Positions 1-6,418 of a stretch of DNA of 6,418 nucleotides are shown here, in pieces. Position numbers and translations under genes: made by a program. The stretch comes from Chloroflexota bacterium (GTDB taxonomy: Bacteria; Chloroflexota; Anaerolineae; Anaerolineales; Villigracilaceae), in NCBI GenBank assembly GCA_016875755.1, contig VGOX01000136.1, positions 1 through 6,418 of the forward strand, given 5' to 3'. The notes below the pieces were generated by a model that had not been told where the DNA came from, did not search any database, and was given only the letters and a program-made list of their open reading frames with translations. The number at the start of each line of letters is the position of its first letter. Positions within the stretch are counted from its first letter, which is position 1.

Positions 1-1428
1 GGTAAAGATAAAGGTGAGAAAGTAACCGTTATCCTGCTTGCGGATGTTCTTCAAGAACAAAATACCGCCAAGGGCAAGCATTCCCGCCCAAGCCAACACC
101 AGGCCTTCTCCCAATACAGATTCGTATCGCGCGATCCGCATTGGCTCTTTTTTGATGGCAGCACGGAACATCCATGTGCGCTGGAAGGGAAAATCGTCAT
201 CGATGATGACCAGCGGCTCGGGAGAAACAACGCTATGCAGTGCCATCACCCGTACCAGATAATTCGCGCGTTGAGCCGTCGGCGGAAAGGAATTGTGTCC
301 TTCACGCTGCAGGGGAGTCAGGTCCCAGAAATAGGGCTGTGAATCGGGGTACACAAAATTATGCAGCAGGCTCAACGGCACAACCAAGGCAACAGAGATC
401 ATCCCATAGAGAATGAGCTGCTTGAGATTCCGTTTTACGAATAGATGCGCGAGGAAGGTCTGCCCGATATTCGAGATGGTGATACCAAATGCGATCAGCC
501 CCGTCAAGACCATTGCGCTGAAGGGCTTGTCTTTCAGAAGCAATATCAGGAACACAAGCGCAACTGCCGAAAGGTAGATATATGTCTCGATAATGGAGGC
601 AAATACCAGTTGAGTCGATGAAGCGCCAAAGAGGGCCGAGATCAACAGGGCGTGGTGTGAAATCCTTGTGGCATGCTTTACAAAATACCAGACGAGAAAA
701 ACGCACAAGGCGCTTGTCAAGGCATTCAGAGTGAAGGCGGCGAAGAGCCAGTCGCCTTTGAAGAACAGGACAAGTGCCCCAACCAGCGGGCGGATGATGA
801 TCAGCACGAACGGGTGCGCGGGACGCCAATAGTAATCGCGATAATTTTCGGTGGCAAAACGCCAGCGATAAAGATTACCATCTGCATCGAAGAAGATATC
901 GTCGCGAAAGAAAGAGGGGCGGTTGAAAATAGACGCAAAGATCAAATAGACGATGAAAAACAGGAAAGATAAAAGTAATCCATGCAGGTTTTCATCCACG
1001 AATTGGAAGAAGCGGGTTTGTTTGAAATTCTTTTTGCGCGCAAGATTTAATGCCCATACAAAAAGCGGATACGCTGGCAGAAGCGCAATTGCAAACCAAA
1101 GCCGCTGCCCCGCCTCCAAATGGAACGCAGCATGGTCAAACAGATTTGGAAACTGCTTCGCTGCTGCATACATGATGGGGATAAAAACTACCAGCACAGC
1201 AAACAGCACAAGGGACATCCCTGTTTCAACAGGTTTGGATTTTAGATCGAGTTCCAGTTTGCCGATCAGATAATGGAAGAACAAACTGATGAGGGCATGA
1301 AAAAAAATCGCAAGCAGGATTATCTCAAAATTCGTTGTGTAAAAATTCCCCAAAAAGCCAAGCACAAAATAACTGAGCGGAATGCCCGCCAGCCATGCAA
1401 AAACAAGGCGTTTACGAAACAGTTGCAC
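1..1428 (-). CDS. Multipass membrane protein, putative GT-C type glycosyltransferase (third paralogue, C-terminus cut by window edge)
   Basis: The frame is open for 476 codons from a GTG at 1428 to the window edge. By comparison with the 552-residue neighbour, about 70-75 C-terminal residues are missing. The GTG is chosen because an AAGGA box sits 6 nt upstream and the product (MQLFRKRLVFAWLAGIP) lines up with the neighbour's N-terminus. The protein is largely hydrophobic, with many likely membrane spans. Visible motifs are D176-D177 and FFDAD 179-183 in a predicted extracytoplasmic loop, RDYYWRPAHPF at 197-207, ETY at 281-283 and YPDSQP at 360-365. An acidic loop followed by an HP-hydrophobic segment is typical of GT-C fold lipid-linked-sugar transferases, so that is my inferred role; the substrate is unknown. 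By hand count, 47 of 80 residues (177-256) match the 552-residue neighbour and about 37 of 80 match the 675-residue protein. It starts 18 nt after the preceding stop, so it is probably co-transcribed. It could instead be a non-catalytic polytopic protein of unknown family. Confidence 0.85.
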   Translation of the reverse strand, partial: MQLFRKRLVFAWLAGIPLSYFVLGFLGNFYTTNFEIILLAIFFHALISLFFHYLIGKLELDLKSKPVETGMSLVLFAVLVVFIPIMYAAAKQFPNLFDHAAFHLEAGQRLWFAIALLPAYPLFVWALNLARKKNFKQTRFFQFVDENLHGLLLSFLFFIVYLIFASIFNRPSFFRDDIFFDADGNLYRWRFATENYRDYYWRPAHPFVLIIIRPLVGALVLFFKGDWLFAAFTLNALTSALCVFLVWYFVKHATRISHHALLISALFGASSTQLVFASIIETYIYLSAVALVFLILLLKDKPFSAMVLTGLIAFGITISNIGQTFLAHLFVKRNLKQLILYGMISVALVVPLSLLHNFVYPDSQPYFWDLTPLQREGHNSFPPTAQRANYLVRVMALHSVVSPEPLVIIDDDFPFQRTWMFRAAIKKEPMRIARYESVLGEGLVLAWAGMLALGGILFLKNIRKQDNGYFLTFIFT

Positions 1429-1434
1429 GGTATA

Positions 1435-1439
1435 TCCTT
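1435..1439 (-). promoter_or_regulatory. Ribosome binding site for the GTG-initiated third paralogue
   Basis: AAGGA lies 6 nt upstream of the GTG at 1428, in the 18-nt gap after the stop of the upstream paralogue. A second AGGA lies nearer that stop. No ATG suits the conserved N-terminus, so this site decides the GTG start. Confidence 0.7.
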
Positions 1440-1446
1440 TTTCCTG

Positions 1447-3105
1447 CTAGCGAATATGCAGGGATGAGACGGCCAGCATAGTTGAGATCAGTTTTGAATT
1501 ATTGACAAGCAGGAGACAAAGAAACGCAAGCAAACCCAACTGAAACCAACGCTTTGCCGAAAGTTCCTGCCACGCCAGGGCAAGGGTCAAGAGAATGGCA
1601 TACGTCCAGTTGGAAGAGTAGAGAAACACATCCCTGCCATAGCGCATGTGAAGCACAAAATAAAAAATGAGGGTTACAAGGAAGGCAAAGGAAAAGCGGT
1701 TATCCCGCCTGAATAGGTTTTTCAGGAAAAGCACACCACCCAATACGATAAGCCCCGCCCAAACCGCAACCACAAAGGTGCTAAACGGATCTTCGTATTG
1801 AGCAATGCGCAATGGAACCTTTTTCAAGGCAGCGCGGAACATCCAGATCTTGATAAAGGGAATATCTTCCTTGAATAAAACGGGCTGCGGCGCGACAAAA
1901 CTATGCAGCACCATCACCCTTCCAAGGTAATTTGCACGTTGCAGGGTTGGTTCGAAAACATTCTTCTCCTCCCATTTCATGGTGGAGAAATCCCACAGAT
2001 AGGGATGCGCATCGGGATAGACAAAATTATTCAGCAAGCTGAGCGGTACGATCAACGCCGCCGAGATCAAGCCATACTTCACCAGCTGCCAGAAATCACG
2101 TTTTACGAATAAATGCACGATGGCGGTTTGCGCTGCGTTCGAGACGGTGATGCCAAACGCCGCCAGACCTGTCACTACATAGGTCCATAACGGGGCGTCT
2201 TTTAGAACAAGGACAACGAAGATCAAAGCGGTTGCCCCCAAAAATCCATACGTTTCAAGCAGCGAACCAAATACCAGTTGCGAAGCCGATGCACCAAACA
2301 AGGCGGCGATCAGCAAGGCATATGTGGAACCTCCCACAACTTTCTTGACAAAATACCAGACGAGAAAAACGCACAACGCCCCCGTCAACGCAATGAGGAC
2401 GAAGGAGGCGGGCAGCAAATTACCTTTGAGAAAGAGAGCGATCAATCCTGCCCACGGGCGGACGACGATCAGCACAAAGGGATGCACCGTGCGCTCATAA
2501 TAATCCTTGTACAACTCGGTTCCAAAACGCTGCCGCCAAAGTTTGGCATCGGTATCGAAGAAAACATCGTCAAAATCAAAGAGCGGCTGGTTGACGGCGT
2601 TCGCGATCAGAAAATACACATAAAAGAAAATGGCTGCAAGCAGAATACCGCCAAGGTGAGTTTCTACAAAAGCATACAGGCGTGTGGAATGCAATTCCTG
2701 TCTGCGAGCATGCAGCCACAGAAAAACTGGCAGCGAGAGAACTGCTCCGATGGCGAACCAGATGAAAAGGTCGGGGGTGAGGCGCAGGAGGGCAGAGTCA
2801 AAAAAGAGCGGGAAACGCCCCAGCAGCGATGTCAGATGGATCAGGAAAATCATCAACGCCGCGAACAACACCAACGCAATGCCTGCATCCACAGGTTTGG
2901 TTTTGAAGGCATGTTGGAGTCTGCCAAACAAATACGCCATGAACAAACTGGCGGGAACGTGAACAATGACCGTCAGCAGAATGATGCCAAAAAAGGATGT
3001 GTAAAAAACATCGAGAAAGGCAAGCGCAAAATAACTGAGCGGAATGCCCGCCAGCCATGCGAAGATGAGCCGCTTTTCTGGGAATTTCAAGGAAGAAATA
3101 TTCAT
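1447..3105 (-). CDS. Multipass membrane protein, putative GT-C type glycosyltransferase (second paralogue)
   Basis: A complete 552-residue protein is read from the ATG at 3105 to a TAG at 1447. A TTG at 3111 would add two residues, and an in-frame TAG at 3112-3114 rules out anything longer. No good Shine-Dalgarno box precedes either start. The chain is mostly hydrophobic, with roughly eleven or twelve possible spans. Motifs counted from the ATG: DD 179-180 with FFDTD 182-186, KDYYERTVHPF 200-210, ETY 284-286, YPDAHP 363-368, and a C-terminal HMRYGRD (486-492) followed by FLYSSNWTYA. The paired acidic residues after an early span and the following HP motif suggest a GT-C fold glycosyltransferase using a lipid-linked sugar donor at the outer face of the membrane. 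This is inferred from motif layout; I do not recognise a named family. Exact 34-nt (3027-3060) and 29-nt (2348-2376) stretches recur in the next paralogue. The GTG start of that gene follows 18 nt after this stop. Confidence 0.9.
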   Translation of the reverse strand: MNISSLKFPEKRLIFAWLAGIPLSYFALAFLDVFYTSFFGIILLTVIVHVPASLFMAYLFGRLQHAFKTKPVDAGIALVLFAALMIFLIHLTSLLGRFPLFFDSALLRLTPDLFIWFAIGAVLSLPVFLWLHARRQELHSTRLYAFVETHLGGILLAAIFFYVYFLIANAVNQPLFDFDDVFFDTDAKLWRQRFGTELYKDYYERTVHPFVLIVVRPWAGLIALFLKGNLLPASFVLIALTGALCVFLVWYFVKKVVGGSTYALLIAALFGASASQLVFGSLLETYGFLGATALIFVVLVLKDAPLWTYVVTGLAAFGITVSNAAQTAIVHLFVKRDFWQLVKYGLISAALIVPLSLLNNFVYPDAHPYLWDFSTMKWEEKNVFEPTLQRANYLGRVMVLHSFVAPQPVLFKEDIPFIKIWMFRAALKKVPLRIAQYEDPFSTFVVAVWAGLIVLGGVLFLKNLFRRDNRFSFAFLVTLIFYFVLHMRYGRDVFLYSSNWTYAILLTLALAWQELSAKRWFQLGLLAFLCLLLVNNSKLISTMLAVSSLHIR

Positions 3106-3207
3106 TTTCAACTATAGCGTCAGGAGTTTACCATAGGGAATAAATGAAGGGAAATCGCCTCAACCACAGCCGATACCTGATGCCACGCCCAGGCATTTCC
3201 TACACTG

Positions 3208-5235
3208 TTATATCTGGGGGATCAAAATTTCAATGAAGGTCAGGAACAATTGATGATTATTGAATGCGACCAGGCTCAAGAGTACAAGCAGTACAATTTG
3301 GAACCATCGTTTTCCAGAGACTGGCTGCCATGCCATTCCAACCAGCAGGACGAGAGCGTATGTCCAATTGGGAGAGTAGAGAAATAGCTCCTTGCCATAT
3401 CGAAGGTGTAAGCCTGCATTTAATATCATGCCGCCTGCCAAAGCATAGTAAAACCCATTGCGCAGGTTTTTTTTGTAGTCTTTTATAAATAGAAATCCAG
3501 CCAACGCCACCAGTCCCATCCACAAACTGACGGTGGAATTTTGCAACGGAGTTGTGTATTGGCTCAACTTGTCGATCTCAGGTTTGAAAAAACGGAATTG
3601 AACAAAGGGAATTTCACCCGTGTGCAAAATGGGAGTTGGTGCAATCACATTGTGCAAAAGGAATGCCCGCGCCATGCCCTGAATCCTCAGGCGATTCAAC
3701 GGATATAGGTTTGCTTCCTCCGCCTGCAGTGTGGAGGGGATGAAGAAGAACGGGTGGGCTTCGGGGTAGAGCAGGTTATTCAACAAGGTCAGCAATACCA
3801 AAAAGACCAGAACCGTGGCAACAAAGCGAATCGTTTGTTTTATGCTGAATTTCACCGAGAAGAATGCGATTACATTTTGTGCGAAATTCGAGTGTGTGAT
3901 GCCAATGGCGGCAAGCCCTGCCATCACCAGCGCGGGAAACGGCTTGTCTTTTATCAGCAGCACGTAGAACAAGAGTAAACTCGCCGCCAAAAAGATATAC
4001 GACTCAATGAATGAGCCAAAGAAAAGATGCGAGGTGGAGAGCCCTAATAACGCGGCAATCAGGGAAGCATATACTGGATTTTTCGTACCTTCCTTTATAA
4101 AAGCCCAGGCGAGATAGACACACGCCGCCCCAGCGCCTGCCACAAAGAGATATACACCAAATAATTTGTCGCCTTTGAGAAAAAAGGAGATCAAATCCAC
4201 GGGTGGCTTGAGCAAAAGGATCATGAAGGGATGCACCGAACGCCAGTAGTAATCCCGCCAGGTATCGGTGGTAAGGCGGAGACGGTAGTTCAATCCATCA
4301 GCGTCGAAGTAGATATCGTCTACATCAAAGCGTGGATGATTGATGACAGAGGCGTTCAAGAGGTAAATTCCTAAAAACAGGGAGGCAAGCACAAGCCCGG
4401 GCAAATTCCGTTCAATGAATAAATAGAATTTTGTGGACTTGAATGCTGCATCCAAGCCTGTTGATTTCATTTGCAGATCAAGCCATGCCAGCCACGGTAA
4501 AACCACAAGGCTGGAAATGAAAAAGAATGAAAACAAGTTGGGATGCAGGGTGTAATTTTCTGTCGGGAAGAGCGGGAAAGTCTGATTGAAAATAAAGGCT
4601 GCGCCAGCGAACAGAAAAAGGATCAGGTATAGCACGAACAGGGTGATAGCGTCGAAACGGTTCTTTTGGTAGAGTTGTATTGCCTTTTTGAGAACCAGAT
4701 CTCCCAATGTGCTGAACATCACCTGCAAAAGCAATATCAGACCGAGAATTTCAAGAAAACCTGTGTAAAAATCATCCAAAAAGCCGATGAATAGGAATGT
4801 CAGAATGGTCGAAAATAGCCAGCGCCCTACAAGGCGGAAGAGCATGCCATCGTCCATGCTTTTTTGCACAGAGGGGGCGGCAGGCAGCATCAATGCCAGA
4901 ATTGCAAAAGAAAGGGAAATGAGAGCGGGGTAAAAATCGAAATCGGTAATGTCGAAAATGGGAAGCAAAACGACCAGCGCCGTGGATACGGTCAACGCAA
5001 GAAATCTAATCTTTATTGAAGTTGCGGCGTGAAGAAATAATGTTTCCAAATATGGAAGCACTACATATATGCAGACCGCCAGCGCAAGGGCAGGCACTGC
5101 AACCAGGAGGAAACGGTCAACGGAGGAATAGGAACTGGCATTGAAAAAATTAGACATCACCACAAGGGATGATGCCAGACCTATGAACAAACTAAAAATT
5201 CCCAGACGAATACTGACGAATACCGAACTTGTCAT
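3208..5235 (-). CDS. Large multipass membrane protein, putative GT-C type glycosyltransferase with extra N-terminal membrane module (first paralogue)
   Basis: A complete 675-residue protein runs from the ATG at 5235 to a TAA at 3208. An in-frame TGA at 5251-5253 fixes the start close to this ATG; only a weak GGA lies upstream. Residues about 131-675 align with the two downstream paralogues. Conserved motifs are VDDIYFDAD 305-313, RDYYWRSVHPF 327-337, ESY 411-413, YPEAHP 490-495, and HLRYGKELFLYSPNWTYA 610-627, followed by the shared segment AWQPVSGKRWFQ. Residues 1-130 have no counterpart in the paralogues and hold about four further hydrophobic segments (near 8-28, 41-62, 77-94 and 102-120). 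The inferred role is membrane transfer of a sugar or similar group from a polyprenyl-linked donor, with D306/D307 as candidate catalytic or metal-binding residues. The substrate is unknown. A 15-bp RNA hairpin lies 50 nt upstream of the start and may control expression of the array. A non-enzymatic polytopic protein remains possible. Confidence 0.92.
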   Translation of the reverse strand: MTSSVFVSIRLGIFSLFIGLASSLVVMSNFFNASSYSSVDRFLLVAVPALALAVCIYVVLPYLETLFLHAATSIKIRFLALTVSTALVVLLPIFDITDFDFYPALISLSFAILALMLPAAPSVQKSMDDGMLFRLVGRWLFSTILTFLFIGFLDDFYTGFLEILGLILLLQVMFSTLGDLVLKKAIQLYQKNRFDAITLFVLYLILFLFAGAAFIFNQTFPLFPTENYTLHPNLFSFFFISSLVVLPWLAWLDLQMKSTGLDAAFKSTKFYLFIERNLPGLVLASLFLGIYLLNASVINHPRFDVDDIYFDADGLNYRLRLTTDTWRDYYWRSVHPFMILLLKPPVDLISFFLKGDKLFGVYLFVAGAGAACVYLAWAFIKEGTKNPVYASLIAALLGLSTSHLFFGSFIESYIFLAASLLLFYVLLIKDKPFPALVMAGLAAIGITHSNFAQNVIAFFSVKFSIKQTIRFVATVLVFLVLLTLLNNLLYPEAHPFFFIPSTLQAEEANLYPLNRLRIQGMARAFLLHNVIAPTPILHTGEIPFVQFRFFKPEIDKLSQYTTPLQNSTVSLWMGLVALAGFLFIKDYKKNLRNGFYYALAGGMILNAGLHLRYGKELFLYSPNWTYALVLLVGMAWQPVSGKRWFQIVLLVLLSLVAFNNHQLFLTFIEILIPQI

Positions 5236-5285
5236 GTGGATGATTCCGTTTCAGGGCGGGAGGTATTCGGAATGGGTGAATAAGG

Positions 5286-5324
5286 CTGGGTGACAACCAC
5301 CGCAGTGATGTGATTGCCACCCAG
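5286..5324 (-). other. Stable RNA hairpin between the small acidic gene and the 675-residue gene
   Basis: The minus-strand transcript can fold into an unbroken 15-bp stem with a 9-nt loop. Arms 5324-5310 and 5300-5286 pair through 13 Watson-Crick pairs and 2 G-U wobbles. Read from the plus strand, those two wobbles become A-C mismatches, which fits a structure acting in minus-strand RNA. It begins 29 nt after the stop of the 59-residue gene and ends 50 nt before the ATG of the 675-residue gene. The bases after the stem (CCTTATTCACC) are not a U-tract, so it is not a textbook intrinsic terminator. It could be an attenuator, an mRNA processing or stabilising element, or a weak terminator. Confidence 0.6.
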
Positions 5325-5353
5325 TACCAGACTTGATGCGAGCAAGCGGCGGT

Positions 5354-5533
5354 TTATCCTTCCAGATTGCGCACGAGTTGCAGGAATTCCGTCCATTCTT
5401 CTTCGAAGAAATGAATGGTGACATTGTTCAGTTCAATGTGATAGGTGGTTTCGCCATCAGGTTCTTCAGCTTTCCAGGCGAGGAAATTTTCGGTCTCGGC
5501 GATGGTTCCAGTCTTGGGTTCGTTATTGCTCAT
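5354..5533 (-). CDS. Small acidic conserved-looking hypothetical protein, 59 residues
   Basis: This short gene runs from the ATG at 5533 to a TAA at 5354. It is supported by an ideal AGGAG 8 nt before the ATG and by placement between two same-strand genes. The product begins MSNNEPKTGTIAETENF and has 13 acidic residues (D/E) against 3 Lys/Arg, so it is strongly negative and should be cytosolic; there is no signal peptide or membrane span. The middle (about residues 31-43, YHIELNNVTIHFF) looks like beta strands. It is followed by an acidic amphipathic stretch, EEEWTEFLQLVRNL (44-57), probably a helix ending at the C-terminus. I have a recollection of similar short proteins carrying EPDGE..YH.EL and EEW in Chloroflexota, but cannot verify it, and I know no function. 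It starts 53 nt after the transporter gene stop, so the two are probably co-transcribed. The opposite-strand reading over this region lacks such a ribosome binding site. Confidence 0.8.
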   Translation of the reverse strand: MSNNEPKTGTIAETENFLAWKAEEPDGETTYHIELNNVTIHFFEEEWTEFLQLVRNLEG

Positions 5534-5541
5534 GTTATTTT

Positions 5542-5546
5542 CTCCT
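5542..5546 (-). promoter_or_regulatory. Strong ribosome binding site of the 59-residue gene
   Basis: AGGAG, complementary to the 16S rRNA 3' end, with an 8-nt A-rich spacer before the ATG at 5533. This is the best Shine-Dalgarno site in the window and the main evidence that the small gene is translated. Confidence 0.8.
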
Positions 5547-5586
5547 ATAGATGATTGAGTTGGTTTGGGTAGATGTCTCGGGGAGG

Positions 5587-6418
5587 TTATTTTCCCTTTT
5601 TGAGTTTCAGCTTCCAGTCGCGGAAGAAGCGGCGGATCGGCACGATAAAGCGCGAGCCAGGCGGAGGCGGCGGGTTGTGCATCTCTTCCTCAGGCCAGGG
5701 ATCCAGATCCAGCATTTTACGCATGGTGTATTTCCAAAACAGGGTTGCTGTGGCGAGAACGGGGGCGGCAACGACCACTCCCAAAAGGCCAAATAAATTG
5801 GCGGCAATGATGGCGGCCACCAAAACGGCAGCTGGATGAACTTTCAACGCATCAGAGAGGATGCGCGGCGACACAAGGTTATCGAATATCTGGTCAATTA
5901 AAAGGGCGATCAGCAGTACCAGCAGAGTGTATTGGAAAGGCTGCAGGTCAAATAGTTTGAATGCCTGAAAGTAGGCAACAATAGCCAGCAAAGCCCAGTT
6001 AATGGCAGGCCCAACATAGGGAACAAAACGCGCAAACCCGGCAAGAACTGCCAGCCCAATGGCGTAATGGATACCCAGAACACTGAGGACGGTTGAGTAT
6101 ACAATGATCGCAAGGAAAAACAGGATGATCTGTCCGCGCAGGAATGCGTTCCAGATGCGTCCCAATTCACGGCTCAGGCGGGCAAGATCGTGTGTGTAGC
6201 CGGGGACTTCGACGATGATAAGGCGATCTCGCAGACCGCCGCTTTCCACCAATACAAAATAGGAGACGAGGATGACGAATAACAGCCAGCCTAAAAAGTT
6301 TGCGGCGCTGCCGGCAACAGTTCCGAGCAATGTTCCAGTGCGGCTAAGCAACGGCTGGACCATGCCAAGTACTTGTGAACTGAGATCGCTCAGGTCCAAT
6401 GCGCTGAAATCAAGTTTG
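5587..6418 (-). CDS. AI-2E family (PerM/TqsA-type) transporter, N-terminus cut by window edge
   Basis: The frame is open from the window edge to a TAA at 5587, giving 276 visible residues. A TTG at 6399 could be read as a start, but the frame continues upstream (KLDFSA precedes it). The family is usually about 330-400 residues, so some 60-120 N-terminal residues should lie outside. Typical family segments, numbered within the visible part: a span around 37-58 (FLGWLLFVILVSYFVLVES), the amphipathic region RELGRIWNAFLRGQ (83-96), a hydrophobic block with GFARFVPYVGPAINW (127-141), and the C-terminal signature ILSDALKVHPAAVLVAAI followed by LFGLLGVVVAAPVLA (about 186-222). The tail carries a proline run, HNPPPPPGSR, and a basic end, RRFFRDWKLKLKKGK. 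Family members are multipass inner-membrane proteins linked variously to export of the signal AI-2, ion/proton exchange and permease-like roles; the name does not prove AI-2 transport here. It is followed at 53 nt by the small acidic gene. Confidence 0.93.
   Translation of the reverse strand, partial: KLDFSALDLSDLSSQVLGMVQPLLSRTGTLLGTVAGSAANFLGWLLFVILVSYFVLVESGGLRDRLIIVEVPGYTHDLARLSRELGRIWNAFLRGQIILFFLAIIVYSTVLSVLGIHYAIGLAVLAGFARFVPYVGPAINWALLAIVAYFQAFKLFDLQPFQYTLLVLLIALLIDQIFDNLVSPRILSDALKVHPAAVLVAAIIAANLFGLLGVVVAAPVLATATLFWKYTMRKMLDLDPWPEEEMHNPPPPPGSRFIVPIRRFFRDWKLKLKKGK

Noticed and set aside
359..829. 156-codon minus-strand open frame
   Set aside because: It is out of frame with the third paralogue, which covers the same bases with conserved motifs and a ribosome binding site. 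The product is Cys/His/Arg-rich with no recognisable domain.
673..1467. Plus-strand open frames at 673-972, 953-1273 and 1273-1467
   Set aside because: All are antisense to the third paralogue, whose frame is uninterrupted and homologous to its neighbours. The similarity of these antisense peptides to those over the second paralogue (IPDEKNAQ) is a by-product of the gene duplication.
2278..3117. 279-codon plus-strand open frame
   Set aside because: It lies wholly antisense to the conserved 552-residue gene. The product is an unstructured K/Q/R/D/N-rich chain, as expected from reading hydrophobic codons on the opposite strand, and there is no supporting ribosome binding site.
3112..3165. Possible promoter upstream of the 552-residue gene (TATAGT or TATGGT as -10)
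   Set aside because: No acceptable -35 hexamer sits at 16-18 nt from either candidate. Such AT-rich hexamers are expected by chance.
3180..3196. Short inverted repeat ATGCC/GGCAT in the spacer after the 675-residue gene, considered as a terminator
   Set aside because: The stem is only 5 bp with a 7-nt loop and no U-tract follows, so it is too weak to call.
5236..5285. Possible promoter upstream of the 675-residue gene (TTGTCA as -35)
   Set aside because: There is no -10-like hexamer at normal spacing, and the TTGTCA lies inside the hairpin arm.
5333..5554. 73-codon plus-strand open frame over the small gene
   Set aside because: It is antisense to the 59-residue gene, which has an ideal AGGAG, and all surrounding genes are on the minus strand.
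5551..5839. Plus-strand open frames over the end of the transporter gene
   Set aside because: They are antisense to a clear AI-2E family sequence, and their products are low-complexity Arg/Gly-rich shadows.

Overview
Every gene I can support in this window lies on the minus strand, so it reads from right to left as one probable co-directional cluster. Base composition is moderate (G+C somewhat under half, by eye). Initiation uses ATG, GTG and possibly TTG, and two starts have clear AGGAG/AAGGA-type ribosome binding sites, so this is bacterial DNA. My impression from the style of the small acidic protein and the polytopic proteins is Chloroflexota, perhaps Anaerolineae. That is recall, not proof; no ribosomal or other marker gene is present.

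Layout in transcription order. (1) 6418-5587: the C-terminal 276 residues of an AI-2E family (PerM/TqsA-type) multipass transporter, cut at its N-terminus by the window edge. (2) 5533-5354: a 59-residue, very acidic small protein with a strong ribosome binding site. (3) 5353-5236: a spacer holding a 15-bp RNA hairpin (5324-5286). (4) 5235-3208: a 675-residue multipass membrane protein. (5) 3207-3106: a short spacer that may hold a decayed scrap of a paralogue. (6) 3105-1447: a 552-residue multipass protein. (7) 1428-1: a third multipass protein with a GTG start, 18 nt after the previous stop, cut at its C-terminus by the window edge after 476 residues.

Genes 4, 6 and 7 are paralogues forming a tandem array. 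They share a paired Asp in an extracytoplasmic loop (DD-hydrophobic-[FY]-F-D-x-D), then [RK]DYYxRxxHPF, an E-[ST]-Y motif, YP[DE]xxP, and, where the C-terminus is visible, HxRYG..x.FLYSxNWTYA. This arrangement resembles GT-C fold polyprenyl-phosphate-sugar-dependent glycosyltransferases. I infer that the array glycosylates or builds an envelope polymer, but the substrate cannot be read from the sequence. The first copy has about 130 extra hydrophobic N-terminal residues. The other two copies share exact 34-nt and 29-nt stretches, pointing to a fairly recent duplication or gene conversion.

There are no RNA genes, CRISPR arrays, insertion sequences or complete mobile elements that I can see. 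There is no gene-free stretch longer than about 120 bases.
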